Origin: Lenzites betulinus
Lineage: Eukaryota; Basidiomycota; Agaricomycetes; Polyporales; Polyporaceae
Reading direction: 5' to 3'
DNA: 64,000 nt
NCBI GenBank assembly: GCA_022264855.1
Contig: JABYQU010000039.1
Coordinates: 1 to 64,000 of the forward strand
Under the pieces are notes generated by a model. That model saw only the letters and a program-made list of their open reading frames with translations, was not told where the DNA came from and did not search any database. Positions 34,727 to 47,900 of this stretch are shown piece after piece; position 1 is the first letter of the stretch, and each line of letters begins with the position of its first letter. Both the position numbers and the translations under genes were made by a program.

Positions 34727-37348
34727 CTAGGCTTTGCGTGGCTTCCTCGGGAGCTTCGAACTCGACGACGTGCCGGTATTGGGGGTGCGAGATACGGGCG
34801 CGCTGATGGTCGCCCGGGTGCAGCGTCTCTTGAGAGTGTTGGTGCTGACCATGGGGATGGGGGCAACTATGCGCTCGGGTCGGAAGTCGATAGGCACGTT
34901 GTCGCCCACAACCCGATCTTTGCCCAACGCTAGCCAACGAGGGTCCTCTATCACATTCACCAACACTCGGGCCATATAGTTGTGGTTTTGTATCTGCCGG
35001 GCGAGTGCGCGTTGGATGTCGGTGGGCTTCTTTACCTCGGGGGCCGGGGGTTCCACCGGTTCCTCGGGCACGTCGAGCGTTCCCATCCGGAGGTACGAAA
35101 CTGCAGTTCGTCGCTTTAATGCGTTTACGGGGGCGGTGGTTGTGATGGATGGGCGCAGGAGATCCGCGACCTTCTTTGCATTCTGAGACTTGTCATACTT
35201 GATGACTGCGTAGTGTGCTTCGAACCACGGGAGAACCCTCGTAAGATAGTCATCCAACGGGGAGTCGAACTTGAGCAGAATCTGGGTGTCGTCCGACCCT
35301 GTTTCGCCGCTGTCCAACTCTATCTCGCCGTCGGACATAGCCTGGGACTTCCTGTAGCCGCAGCGGAATTTCCCTTCCATGACGGTGTAGGAATCGAAGA
35401 AGCCGTCGATGAAATCGCCTACGTCCTTGCAGTTTGAGGGAAGGTAGCGGACGCCGTGGTAGAGAACGACGTATAGGAAGGACTCCAGCTCATCGGACGT
35501 TTCGACGACCTTGCTGTGGTTGTTCAACGTCGCGACAGACATGTACTGCCATGTTCCCTACGAGGAAAAGCGTTCATGAGTGATCATCACCACAGAATAC
35601 TACGCGTCTAGACATACCGTGCGTTCACTGGCAGGCTGTCTGGCCTGGGGAGTGATGCGCTTGTCAAGCACCGGCTTCGATAGCTCCCAGTCCGCGAGGA
35701 TGCCCAGCCACTTCACCTGCCTGTTGCCAGACACGGGGTAGTTGACGATGCTCGGGAGGATGAGGATGTTGCCACCACTCACGTCACGATGCATGATCTT
35801 GGCATTGAGCACCGCATCCCGGTGAGCTACGCTTCTGGTCAGCGAATGTGGTGAGTGTGGGCGGGTCAGAGGACGTACCAATGATGCAAGTAAGCACGAT
35901 CTGCAGCAGCTGTTTCCCGCTTTCGAACCTGATCAGAGGCATGCAAACTTCCTGAACAACGATCCGATAGTGCTTGTGTCGCCGGAGTGGACAATCTTCT
36001 CGGGGTTCGGCATCGTCGCTGTCGTCCAATTCTGAGATCCTTCGCTTCAAGGTTTTCGGCGGAGGTGCAGACGGCTCCGATGGCTTCCGAGCAGGAGTGA
36101 CTTGTAGCAAAGTGGCAGAAGACGAGCTCGTGGCGGGAATGGGTGCAGGGAGAGGATTCTTGAGCTCCCAGAATTCGGGTGTTCGAGTTGTCTGATCGCG
36201 GATATCGCCGTGGCATGCGAGGGTCGGAACATAGAGTACACCAACCGTGTTCAGATGGTCGAGAACGGTGCCCTCCTGGTCGACGAGCTCGTAGTGGACA
36301 CGCCATGCGTCCTTCAGCCATACAAAACGCTCGGTCTTGAGATCAAACGCAACATACCCCCGAGTACCGCGGCCGGCCATCCCGTACGAGCGAAAGGCGG
36401 GCTTAGCTACCAGGAATTTCCTCACGGTTTCTCCATCTGGAACCTCGAGGCAATACCGAGGCCAGCCGGATGCGAGCGTCTTACGGAACTCCTCGCGGAC
36501 GTACCGGAAGACGAAGTTGTCAGGGATGATTTCATCCGCGGCCAGCTTACGGTCTGCCGTGTGGTCAACGTCCGAGGGTCGAGGAACCGCCGCAGCGTCC
36601 ATGGACTTGTATCCGTCGTCGGTCTCAAGGAGGCGCTCGGCGCTCGGATCCAGACCGAGCTGCTCGTCGTTCTGGAGGGACATCCGCCACAGCATCTCCA
36701 GAAGAACGTCGGGATGTTCGGTGTAGTCCACTGCCCGAGTAACGATCGTGCCGGACCTATCCCATCGAAGCATTCGGAACATCTTGCCCACAATGAGCAG
36801 CATGTAGAGGGCCGTGCGATGTTGGTAAAGGAATACTTGCTCGGCGTAGTCTATGATCTGACCACGGACCCCCTTGCGCTTGTCTGCGCTAGCGTCCAAG
36901 CTCTCGGTCGGTCGGTCGTCGTAGGGATCGTTCCCTTGGGCCTTGAACTCAACGCAGATGACTTGGTCTGCCCAGTGGGGCCTTCCATCGTTCGGCACGA
37001 AATCGGGCCGGAAGAACGCCGCGTCGACCTTCAGCCCGGATTCGTCTTCTTTATCTGGAGCGTGTTGCGACTCGGCGAGTTTGAGACCGGGGGTGAGCTC
37101 ATCCACCGAAGCAAGTGCCCCGATCTGCCGAGGAGATGATAAGTAACAAGACCAGACGGTGACAGCGGAAAGTAGCATACGAAATACTCCGATAACTGGG
37201 CCTCAATCTTCAGGTCTTTCGCGTTCTTCAGCTTTTCGAATACATCGCCCGGCCACTGCGGACAATCATCATGCGATTTGTCCGCAGGGAAGGGAAAGAA
37301 GTAGTCGAGGAACTCTTGCGTCTCGAGTCCGATAGCCTTGTGTGCCAT
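34727..37348 (-). CDS. FunK1 fungal-type protein kinase A
   Basis: Exons: 37182-37348 (possibly longer), 35879-37125, 35618-35826 and 34727-35557. The N-terminal FunK1 region has VCVEFKAQGNDPYDD, EQVFLYQHRTALYML and MLRWDRSGTIVTRAVDY. The kinase core has the catalytic loop IMHRDVSGGN split near an intron, and ADWELSK where DFG would stand. GTWQYMSVATL follows. FunK1 (PF17667) is expanded in Agaricomycetes; its biological role is unsettled. The tail is basic (KLPRKPRKA). The first in-frame ATG is at 37348, but the open frame extends upstream (LSLLEGPTTSPLSGSKYRT), so a 5' exon is likely. It is divergent from a second FunK1 gene 1.3 kb away. Confidence 0.88.
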
Positions 37349-38662
37349 GTCTTTCACAACAGCAGCGCGATAGTCCGAGCGGCGTTGACGGTCAGCTGCG
37401 AGCGATCGTCCTCGCACAGTCCTGTATTTGCTGCCAGAGAGCGGGCTAGTAGTCGGACCCTCGAGGAGGCTCAGAACTTGTCTCGAAGAGGTGAGGGGAA
37501 AAGAGCACGCACTTGACTTCTGCGCCCGGGAGTTTCTATCCGATGGAGGTTGTGGCTAAGCGGCGGCGGCGGCGGCGGCAGCTAGAAATCAAGCGCGGCT
37601 GGTTTGGCTAGGAATGACGCGTCTGAGTCAGTGCAGCTTCACAGGTCAGTTGGCCATGCCAATCGCTTACCAATTTCCTGGACAATGGGGCGCGTACCCA
37701 TTGGTGACAATGGTCGTGGGGGTTTGCGTTCCAACCTTGCGTTGCCCGTTTGGGCCTCGCCATGGCTGACGGCGTTTGCCGACACCGCCTAAGCATTGAA
37801 TCCCGCAGCGGCCATGATTCAGACAAGATTCAGAATGCCTTTGTCCCGGATTTATCCTCTCTCTCTGTGGGCCAGTTTTGGTGTACCGGAAACCATTCTT
37901 CCGATCGGCTGAAGAGTATATGTGCCATGAGACCTGCGTTCGAGGCATCAGTATTTCCGCAAAAGTCTGAAAAGCCATTGGGCGAGGGTTGGTTGAGGAG
38001 CCTGAGACTGCATGATGGTCGGTGGATATGTGGCAATACACGCCAACAGCTCCGTTAGGCCGAGGTCTTTTTTGCGACCTGGAGTGTTGTTGTATATAAT
38101 AATATAAGCTGTAGGCCATATAGCGCTAATATACGACCCTCCGCTTGTTCAAACTCCGTTCCCACTGGGACCTCACTACCCCTCCTCACACGTAGCTAGT
38201 CCAGCCTCCCTGCGGGCCTACGGGAGGCACGATTGTCTTCCACCTCTGCGCGCGAGGCTGGTTTACGAGCCTACCGGCGCTAGCCGCTAGCCATGGCTTG
38301 CCGGCCAGGACATTAAGCGAGCCGAGTGTCAAAACTCTTCCCGATTCGGAAATCCCAACCAAGTTCGTCTTCAGCCGCCCGCCGCGCTGCTTCACGCCTT
38401 CAACCCTCACCCTCACCGCTCAGCCGTGGGTCAGTCCATTGTCCGTTTCCCTATTGTTTATCAGTCTAACCAAAAATCCTTTGTTTTCGGCACCTGTTGA
38501 TCCGGGGCTGGGCTTTAATTTCATTGACTTTAGCCAGAGCAACGCCAGGCCGCAGTTTGGCCACAAGCCACCCCGCATCCCTATATCTAGCGCGACTTTG
38601 CTCTGAGGTGCGTCCCAACGTTCTCCATCATTTCTTTTGCCTCGAGCGGTTCTGACCGCGAG
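37349..38662. promoter_or_regulatory. Shared intergenic region of the divergent FunK1 pair
   Basis: A GGC-triplet run (37562-37577) lies near kinase A, and several TATA-like ATATAATAATATAA stretches near 38091-38104. The region presumably holds both promoters and possibly the missing 5' exon of kinase A. No other gene is visible. Confidence 0.45.
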
Positions 38663-41600
38663 ATGTCCTCCTCGCCAGTTCCCGTGCCGGTGGCTTACAA
38701 ACCTCTACGCGAGCTGAAGACAAGCCCAATCAAGCCCCATACCCTCAACAACAACGATCCCAGACGTCAGGGGGAAATCAACCTCAAACCGAGAGCTACC
38801 CTTGACCGCCCTCTTCAAGGACAATCAAGCATGGGAACAACCGTTCTCGTCGACTTCAACACTTTCATTGAAGATCTCTTGCCGCCTGTCCCCACCAGGC
38901 AGCTCGCCCTTCCTCCGAAAAGGCTACAGGATGCGCAGAGGACTCTGAACACACTGTTTATCAGCGATTTTGACCAGAAAAACAAGCACCGACCTCTAGT
39001 CCCAAACGAGGATCCAATCGCCGAGGCTGTTGTACGTTCTCACCGCTCCGTTTGTGGTTTCTCAGGTTATACTCACCCTATACTAGGTGCGCGTCATTAA
39101 CGCGGTTGGATTGCCCAATGGGTACGAGGCGAAGCTGTCGAGGTACAAGGCGGATTCTTCCGATCGGTCCAGGGCGAAGGTCGATGCTGCACTCTACCCT
39201 AAGGGCTATGGACCGTTGGACGACCGACCAAACTGGACACATGCCCGTTTCTACATCGAGTTCAAGAAGGGACTGACCGAGCACGACCCATGGAATGACG
39301 ACGACGGAGACTCCCCCGAGACAGACAGGGCATCACGCGAGAAAGTACGCGCGCAACTCATTGCGTACGCGCACAACACATTCCTCTACCAGCATCGCAA
39401 CTGGCTCTACTCTCTTTTCATCATTGGCGACCATTTCCGCGCAGCGCGATGGGATAGGTCCGGCGTCATCGTCTCTAGGAAGGTCGACTACGCCCAGAAC
39501 ACCAAGGCCTTCCTGCAACTTCTGTGGCGCTTTGCGTTGCTCGACGACGGCCAGCAAGGGCTGGATCCGACCGCGACTTTGATCCACGAGGAAGAAGTTG
39601 CCTTCGAGGTCATGGACACCCTTGCTCTACCCAACCCAGCTGGGGATGTCGACCATCTAGCATCGACTGAAGCACCATCCTCCAATGCACCGAACACAGA
39701 GGCTGCTGATGCTACGGCTGTCAATGTGCCACACGATCCGTCTTGGTCCGCGGTCTACTTGTCGGACCCTCCCGGGCCCCCATCTGAGCTGCCGGCCGAC
39801 TCAATCGCTCCAACTCTCGACTCAGGCGAGGGTGAGGAGGGCCGCCGCACTCGGTCGGCGACAAAGGCGGAAACCTCACAGAAACGATCTGATCCCGACC
39901 TGGAGACTGTCGAGAAGATCGAAGGAGATTCCCGCGTATTCACGTATGTCCGGGACAGGTTCAGGGAGTCCCTTGCTCCCGGCTGGCCACGCTATAAGCT
40001 CCGCGTCGGCGAGGACAAGCGTGTCTTCCTCGTCGGGAAGCCTGTCTTCTTTTCTTCCTCGATGTTCGGACGCGCTACGCGAGGATATGTCGCGGTCGAC
40101 GCGCGCACACGACGGTTCGTCTTCCTGAAGGACTCATGGCGCCCTTTCTACGAAGGCGTTGAGCCAGAAGGCACCTACCTCGCCATGTTCGAGAACGTGG
40201 AAGATATGATAGTGCCCGCGCTCCTCTGCCATGGCGACGTCGAGAAGCAGCAAGCATATACGGCTATCTATGAGGGGAGTCCGCAGAGGAGAGCGAGAGA
40301 GCGCGAACGACGAGCCGCTCAGGCCCAGAAACAGGCCGCGGCTTCGGACGGTGCGCTTCTCAGGCAAGACAGCATGGGGCGCAAGAAACGCTCGCGCGAG
40401 AATGGCGACGAGGACGGCCCGTCTGAAGACGAGGCTTCGGGTCAGGCCCTTCAAACGAATCCCGCAGAGACCAACGCCAAGTTACGCCATCACATCCACT
40501 ACCGCATCGCGGTGAAAGATGTCTGCTTGCCCTTTGACTGCTTCCGCTCGACCAAGGAACTCATCCGTCTGGTGTTTGAGTGTATTAGGAGTACGTCCCC
40601 TCATTTTGTATAATCACCCGGGTACGCTGCTGACACGCATTTCGCCGCCGTCAGCTCATGCACAGGCATACGAGAAGTTTCGCATCTTGCACCGTGACAT
40701 TAGCGCGGGGAATGTCCTCATTCTACCCCGTCTCTCCGTTGACAAGAAGGGCAACGAGATCGTCATTTGGCATGGTGTCTTGACCGATTGGGAGCTTGCA
40801 AAGGCCGTCTGTAAAGAAGATGATGAGAAGGCGAGGCAACCCGAACGAACGGTGCGTGAATCATCACCAGAGAGGTTTTGGAAGCACTCATTCAATGGTT
40901 TACAGGGAACCTGGCAATTTATGTCGGTGGCCTCTGTTGCACAACAATGGGAGGTACCCATCACGGTCGCGGACGAACTTGAGTCGTTCTTCCACGTAAT
41001 GCTCTTCTACGCGGTCCGCTACCTCCCGCACACAATCACGAACGTCCCCAACTTCATCATCGATTACTTCGACACATTCAAACTTGACGGCGCCGGCGAC
41101 AGATACTGCAGCCTGGAAAAGCGGGTGGCTATGAGGCACGCCACGATCGAGCATACCAACGGGACACTCTCCTTCCTGAAGACTACGAGAGAACCAGGGA
41201 ACCCTCTCAATCAGCTGATAGTGACGCTGCTATCGGTTTTCAAGGCGAGGTATGCTGTCTTGGCGCATGAAGGGAAACTCGGGGATCTACTCCTGGACGC
41301 GAAATATCCTTCTTCCGCTTCAATTAAAGAAGACGACGTGGAGTCGGGCTCTGACTCGGAATCGGACTCGGAATCGGAATTGGAGCCAGAATTGAATGGT
41401 ATCTTCAAGGGACATCGTTCATGGCTCGTGGTGAGGCCACTCCTGCCTGCTACCGTGGAAATCCCCACTCTCGCCACCAGGGTCACCGCGTCGCTGCTGG
41501 ATGCGCACGACGAGGTCCTCACCTACTTCACGAACACCCTGCGTGTCAAACGGAAGGACTGGATCCACACGGAGGCTCTTGGAATAGATCAGCTGGAAGG

Positions 41601-41811
41601 CTACGAGCCGAGGTTGGTCATCATAGCTGCTTCGCCGGCCAAGGGGACGACAACGGGACACGGGTCAAGCCACCGCGGGACGACCAGGCGGTCGGCCAAG
41701 CGGCGCAAGACGGAATCTGGCGGACCCACCCGCGCTGTGCCTCTTATACGTGCTGGCACGGACTCCGTCTTGACCTTCAAGGATCGGAAGGGAAAGGGCC
41801 GGCGTGGCTGA
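38663..41811 (+). CDS. FunK1 fungal-type protein kinase B
   Basis: Four exons: 38663-39031, 39087-40590, 40655-40851 and 40906-41811, about 990 residues. FunK1 N-terminal motifs match gene A: FYIEFKKGLTEHDPWND, HNTFLYQHRNWLYSLF, ARWDRSGVIVSRKVDY. The kinase core shows ILHRDISAGNVLIL and TDWELAK (DWE in place of DFG), then GTWQFMSVASV and ELESFFHVMLFYAVRYLP. An insert between the two halves is acidic and Ser-rich (GSDSESDSESELEPE). The C-terminus is Arg/Lys-rich (RRSAKRRKTE), a possible nuclear localisation signal. The third intron (40852-40905) is 54 nt with no stop in frame, so its retention would only add 18 residues. Confidence 0.92.
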
Positions 41812-42528
41812 TCTAGCGGTGCAGCACAAACAATACTAGGCAGCAGAAACAGCACGCATACCAAGACACACGCCGACGATCCGACGTTAGCACCTCTTGC
41901 ACGCGTGGAGTCGGACTCCTCTTTGCCCTCGACGCTCCCAAGGGCCGGACTCGAGCACACGTCGCTGTGCCTCCCTGATCCCGCTCACTGCACACCACCT
42001 TCATCCTACACTTTGCACGCCTCTGACCTGATTTACTTCCTGCTTTCCCTAATCGTATACGCCCCTTCGCAACATTGACCGGCTCCGCCCAACGGCCGGC
42101 GACGAGTTCCTCGCGATTCGCGCTAGACCGCCACCGCCGCTATCGGACACCCCTTTGCATCGGCATGATATTCCCCAGTCTCTACGGTGGACGTCGGGCT
42201 ATGGGCTACCAGGACCGGTTCTTGCGCATACGCCCGCCGCGCTTCACTTCGTCTACTCAATCTCGTGCCCTCATCATATGTGTTGAACTCTCTCCTGCTT
42301 TTCTCGTTCTCATGTATTCGGCCTCCGTATCTACAGCATAATCGGCTCTCGCCGTGGTCCTATCTCACTCTATCTTTTTCTCCTTTCTCCTTGTCGTTGC
42401 ATACCACTAATTCCCATGTCTGTACCATACTCCATGATCACACTCGCTCATGCTCATCATCAATATTGTACTTCCTAGAAGGGCTTGCTGCCATCGAGTG
42501 CCCCCCTGCTTAGCAGCCACATAAGCAT
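41812..42528. other. Intergenic after FunK1 B
   Basis: Short open frames only; no supported gene. Confidence 0.4.
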
Positions 42529-42909
42529 GTGTACCTATTCATGAAGCTGCTCTCCGCAGGCGTCTCATCTCGGGCACTGGGAGGCGCAAGGATCCTTCTC
42601 GTCCTCGCCTCCTCCCGTAACAACCCACTGGCACCAGGAGAGTGGACGACGGGCGCATCACACAAGACCTTTGCAGTAATTCAAAAGGATGAGGACGAGG
42701 CTATGGGGGAGCTGCTCAACTTGATTTGCGGCCCGCGCGACGTGTTTGCGAGGAAGCTTAAGAATCTCCCTCAGGCTGACTCAGTGCAGCGCGCCGTGCG
42801 ACGCATGCAGCCGCTGGTGTCGACGGACCAGGCCCACACCGAAATGTTCCCCGACGTAGCGGGTCAGCAGTCGCTTGCGGAGGACACTAGGGAAGATGCC
42901 GTCGAATAG
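42529..42909 (+). CDS. Hypothetical protein, 126 codons
   Basis: The frame MYLFMKLLSAGVSSRALGG to TREDAVE has mixed composition with charged helical stretches (KDEDEAMGELLNLICGP). No family is recognised and no intron is evident. It could be a small gene or the last exon of an unseen upstream one. Confidence 0.35.
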   Translation: MYLFMKLLSAGVSSRALGGARILLVLASSRNNPLAPGEWTTGASHKTFAVIQKDEDEAMGELLNLICGPRDVFARKLKNLPQADSVQRAVRRMQPLVSTDQAHTEMFPDVAGQQSLAEDTREDAVE

Positions 42910-43185
42910 CCAGCTGTCCAATTATTGTGTTTTATCTTATGGTCGACATTAGCAGAGTTTTTCTTGTGCACAATCGATCGGTCTTTTCATCCGCCGAACA
43001 ACGTAGGCCGCAGCACTCGTAGGAATAGTATTATTCAACCTACATCGACGAAGGAGGACTCTCACACCAGTTGGTGAACGTGCTGACTTGTCGACAGGTT
43101 CTCCGAAAAGTGGGACTGGTTTGTGCACGCCGCTTATATTAGGAAGTAATAGAGGCGCGATACAACGTCCTATCCTGTATACCAA

Positions 43186-44949
43186 CTACGCGCTCGGAGG
43201 CGGGACCTCGGGCAAGTTCGCGCCCAAGTTGTCCGGGAGCGCAAGAGTCGAGTCCGTCTGGCTCTTCAGACGACCACCAAACAGAACGGGCCCGTTCTCC
43301 GCACGGAACGCCGCGATGCGCTTCTCGACCTCAGGGCGGAAGTGACGCATGAGGCCCTGGATGGGCCACGCGGCGGCGTCGCCGAGCGCACAGATCGTGC
43401 GGCCCTCGATCTGCTTTGTGAGCTCGAGCAGCATGTCGATCTCGCGCTGGTGCCCGCGGCCCTCCGCGAAGCGGTCCATCATGTTCATCATCCATGTCGT
43501 GCCCTCGCGGCAGGGCGTGCACTGGCCACACGACTCGTGCTTGTAGAACTATGTGCGATGTTAGGCGGACACATAGCATGCAATTTACAGACTGCACATA
43601 CGTGAGCGAAACGGGCAATCGCCTTGACAATGTCGGTGCTCTTGTCCATGACGATGACCGCACCGGTACCAAGACCGGACTGAGCATCCTTGAGCGAATC
43701 GTAGTCCATGCTGAAGCACGCTTTAGTACACAGGATCCCGACGGGAGTGAATAAACTTACAGGACTTCTGAGCACTTGTCGATGGGAAGGACGGGCACAG
43801 AGCTACCACCCGGAATGATCCCAAGGAGGTTGTCCCAGCCTCCGCGGACACCGCCGCAGTGCTTCTCAATGAGGTCCTTCAGAGGGATACTCATCTCCTC
43901 TTCGACGACACAAGGGTTGTTGACGTGTCCGGAGATACAGAAGAGCTTGGTACCCTGATTCCGAGCGCGGCCGAAGCCTGCGAACCAAGGAGCACCGCGC
44001 CTGCAGATGGTCGGTGCGACAGCGACGGTCTCAACATTGGCGACCGTAGTTGGGCAGCCAAATAGGCCGACGTCAGCGGGGAATGGCGGCTTGAGACGAG
44101 GCTTGCCCTGCTTGCCCTCGAGCGACTCGATTAGCGCCGTCTCTTCACCGCAGATATAAGCGCCCGCCCCGCGGTGCAGGTAGACGTCGAAGGCGTAGCC
44201 AGAGCCACATGCGTCCTTGCCGAGGAATCCAGATTTGTATGCCTCGGTGATAGCCTGTTGAAGATGGGACGCCTCCTGGTAGAACTCGCCACGAATGTAA
44301 ATGTACGCGGCGCTAGCGTTCATGGCACGGCCAGCCACCAGACAGCCTTCAACCAACTTGTGCGGGTCACCACGAAGAATCTCGCGGTCCTTGCAAGTAC
44401 CGGGCTCTCCCTCATCAGCGTTGACAACAAGGTAGCGGGGACTACGGATGTCAGCCGAGGCTATTCGCGAGGATGAACGTCCAGGACATACCGAGGGTCC
44501 TTTTCCCAGCCCGGCTTGTTCATGAAACTCCACTTCAGCCCGCTGGGGAAGCCGGCGCCGCCTCGCCCTCGAAGACCAGAGTCCTTGATAGTTTGTATGA
44601 TCCAGGAGTCGCCCTTCAGAAGGATATCCTTGGTTTTGTGCCAGTCGCCGCGGGACTACAGGCGCCTTTAGTCACGTCATATCTCATTCAGTATGGTTGA
44701 GGCTACATACCATAGCACCCTTGATACCATGGTCATGCCTGGAGTGCGCGTTTGTGAAGATGCGGTCTTGGTCCTTGAGACCGCCGTAGCGACGAACAGG
44801 GGTGTCCTGCACCGTCGCGAAGCCACGGCGAAGTTTGGCCCTAAACGGCCGCGATATCTCTGTGGAGAGTGTGTAAGTTCATAGAGAGCTCCTTTGTATG
44901 TGCATGAAGTTGACGACGCACGAGCAGCCGCTGAGGGATGTCTGAGCAT
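43186..44949 (-). CDS. NDUFV1: NADH:ubiquinone oxidoreductase 51-kDa subunit (complex I)
   Basis: Seven exons: 44922-44949, 44710-44859, 44492-44655, 43761-44441, 43602-43710 and 43186-43548 are six clear blocks joined by canonical introns; I count six if no further split exists. The start [27 protein letters not shown] is shown here only as its beginning, [10 protein letters not shown], an Arg-rich mitochondrial presequence whose Gln codon spans intron 1. The NADH/FMN site is [13 protein letters not shown] with [14 protein letters not shown]. The N3 4Fe-4S cluster ligands are [12 protein letters not shown] plus the downstream Cys in TICALGD. This subunit oxidises NADH in the matrix arm of complex I. 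All ligands are present and the gene looks intact. Confidence 0.95.
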
Positions 44950-47900
44950 CGTGGTGGACGACGAGGAGGGGTGTTTGCTTAACGATGACCGTTGCTCGTG
45001 TCCCCAGTGGTTCGGACAACGCCGGGTGTGTGTTTGTGCCTGCTTGGCCTGTGGCGGGTCTCTCGCGTGGCCATGTCGAATTGGGACACGCTCGTTGGTG
45101 CTCGAGTTGTTCGCGACCTCCACTACGCCCTCATGTTTCTTGCTTAAACTTCTCTGTTAACCTTTTCAGAGCGATGTAGTCTCAGAGATCTGAGTCGACA
45201 TTCTTGACAGAGTCAGCGAAGATCATGCAAAACTTATGACCACGCCGCTGTGAGTCGGAGGACAATTGTGAATTTGCTACCGTTGTTCCAATAACGTTGC
45301 CGGAGTTCTGTCTCTGCCTTGTAATCAGAACGTTGCAGGTGCATCCATCTTCTACGGCCCAACGATACGCCACTGAATATGCTCATCAGCGCCTTCGCAA
45401 GCCACATGGTCCCACGGAAGGCCGCTCGTTCCATTGCAGCCGTCGAGGATTCCTTTGCCGTCTTTGCTCAAGTAAATCGTACTAATGGCCGCCGCGTACA
45501 GTGTAGCACAACTTCACATCGGACCGACTAGACCTTCTCTCGATGTTCTTCGGATATCTATGACTGCGGCAAGCATGCTACTCTCTCTGCCGACGTTACA
45601 CGCGGTGGCTTGGCTATAGAGCATAACATATCGTGTACGTATGTTGAACTCACCTCACGCTTGCCGTCCCGCGCAAAATTTTGGGCTTGCATGTTCTTCT
45701 GCCGTGCGGGCCGAGCGCGACATGGGTTTCAGGATCGCAGGGCCTATCACATCGCCGCCGTGAAGTCGGAGCGTCACTTGGCTATACGTGGCTCGTTTCA
45801 CTTGCTGCACCCTCTCTCCGACCTCACATGTGGTCCCCTCTTCCAGACACAACGAGAGCAGACTGGGACTGTCCGGGTGTCGCTCTCAGACTTCGTAAGC
45901 TCTTCCTCTTCGCACCTTTGTTCCACATCCGTACCTCTATCTCAGGCCGCTACCCACGGTATTCACGGCGCACCCACTCATCAGATTGACCTTAGCTCCT
46001 TCTAGATGTTTGTTCCGTATCTGAACCTCCGAAGATACTTGCGCGCTTTCCCCAGTCGTCCCTGTAGATTACCTCGTCCCATTGGTCCCGCTGCACCTAG
46101 CATTCGGAATTCCCACCAAACAAGATGCGCACATCCTCCGCTACTCGGCATCTCACTCCCGCCATGACCCAGCATGACCCATCCATTGATCAGCCGACGC
46201 TCTCGTGTGCGTGGCTCACCGAGATCCCCATTTGCCTCGACTGCCAGCGACTTCTATACCGCCCTCGGATGAATGCAGGGCCCACGCACGCTATCTCCGT
46301 TGTGCGATCGCTTCTCGCGACACGGTCTCGCATCCCAGCTATACACAGCTTCGGCACCGCATCCGTTCGTACCCATCCTTTTTTGCACAATGACAGTGTA
46401 GCTGATGGCGTAATGTTCTTACCTTGTTTACCTAAAGCTTCCACTCCCACAGCAGTGCAGGTCAGGGCTTTCATTGATAGTTCTCGCTGTGCGCTGGCAG
46501 CTTTCATCTCCTCATTCGGTTTTCAGCGTCGACGATCCGCCAATCTTCCGTCTTGTCTCTGACCGGGTTCCTGTCAACGTTGGTACGTACGACCGACAGC
46601 CTCTGGGCCGCCTGGACCCACCTGCGGTCTTATGACATTCTTCCGCACGCTCTGGGCCTTGAACTTGCCCCTCAAGTCTCAGCATTACGAGACCCGTCCA
46701 CGGTCTGTCACAAATGCCATTGAAGCTACTGAAACACGTTTCGTTCAGGAAACCAGACAGTATATTGTGCATGCCTTTCTGGCTGGACATGCGTTACGTT
46801 TCCTTTCGGCGCCACCGCCGCCGACCGCTGTCATGCTGTCCTAGATGTCTACGTCCTACGGAGGCCTGCTATACCACTGCTGCGCCTGCACGTCTAGGCT
46901 CGCTGATCTGGGTCTGCAGGGCGCAGCCCGAACTTCTGTCCCCTCGCTCGGGAAGTTACAGTTCGACAGCTGCGTCTTCGAGGGTTCCGCCCGCCTCTGC
47001 TACTCCGATCGCAGCCTGCGCACCTGTCCATCACCGGTCTCTTAGCTTTGTCTGGCAGGCCTATTGTATCCATCTCGTCGATCGCTGCTTTGCGTCGAGA
47101 TGAGCGTGGTGTAGGCATCCGCCATTCCTACTTTGACCTGGGGTATCCTTCCTTGAACACCGGTCGATCGTGATCGAAGGCGGATGCGCGCGTGCTCTTG
47201 CTGCTACTCGTCTGTGTTTACGTACGAACTCGACGGTTATCTTTGCTTGCCAGCGTGACCACGGCTGGGTGTTCGAACGAGCTGGCAATAGTTCCACCGC
47301 CGCCCATAACACATTGTCTACTGTGCCACACCCATAGGCCATATACTCACCTCATGCCCCAACATCGCAGATAACATACCATCTGCTGATCCTAATGTTT
47401 CCCGCAAGTCATCAATACATCAAGGGACAATCTTTAGCGCGTCGACCCCCACATGAACTCTAGATGATCATGCATCGGCCATCCCAAAATGCAAGCTCAC
47501 TCTGCCTCATGGACACACGTACACATCAGCCTCCGGCGCCCGCCTGCATCGTCCACCTCCGCCGTCATCGTACCCGGGTTTGCCATACACGGCGTCCTTC
47601 ACGTCCCTGACCCTGGTCCACACAGGCACGACACGCGATTCCAACCGACGCTTTCCCGACGTGGGCAGCGCACGCAGAACCGCCAGCCCCATCCGCATGC
47701 TCGGAAACCTCATGTATTCGCAGCGCGCACACGAGGCCTGCCCGCCGGGTAAGCGATCTGCCCGCCGGATCGGTCTCCACTGTCCAGCAGCCTACTGAAT
47801 GCGCCGCGGACAGCAATACAGGACGGGCACGCTGCAACCCCGTAGGTTCACGCACGCCGCCGACGCGCGCTCCTTCCGCCGGGAGCTCGCCCAGGGACGT

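Noticed and set aside
36210..37139. 309-codon plus-strand frame
   Set aside because: Antisense shadow of FunK1 A.
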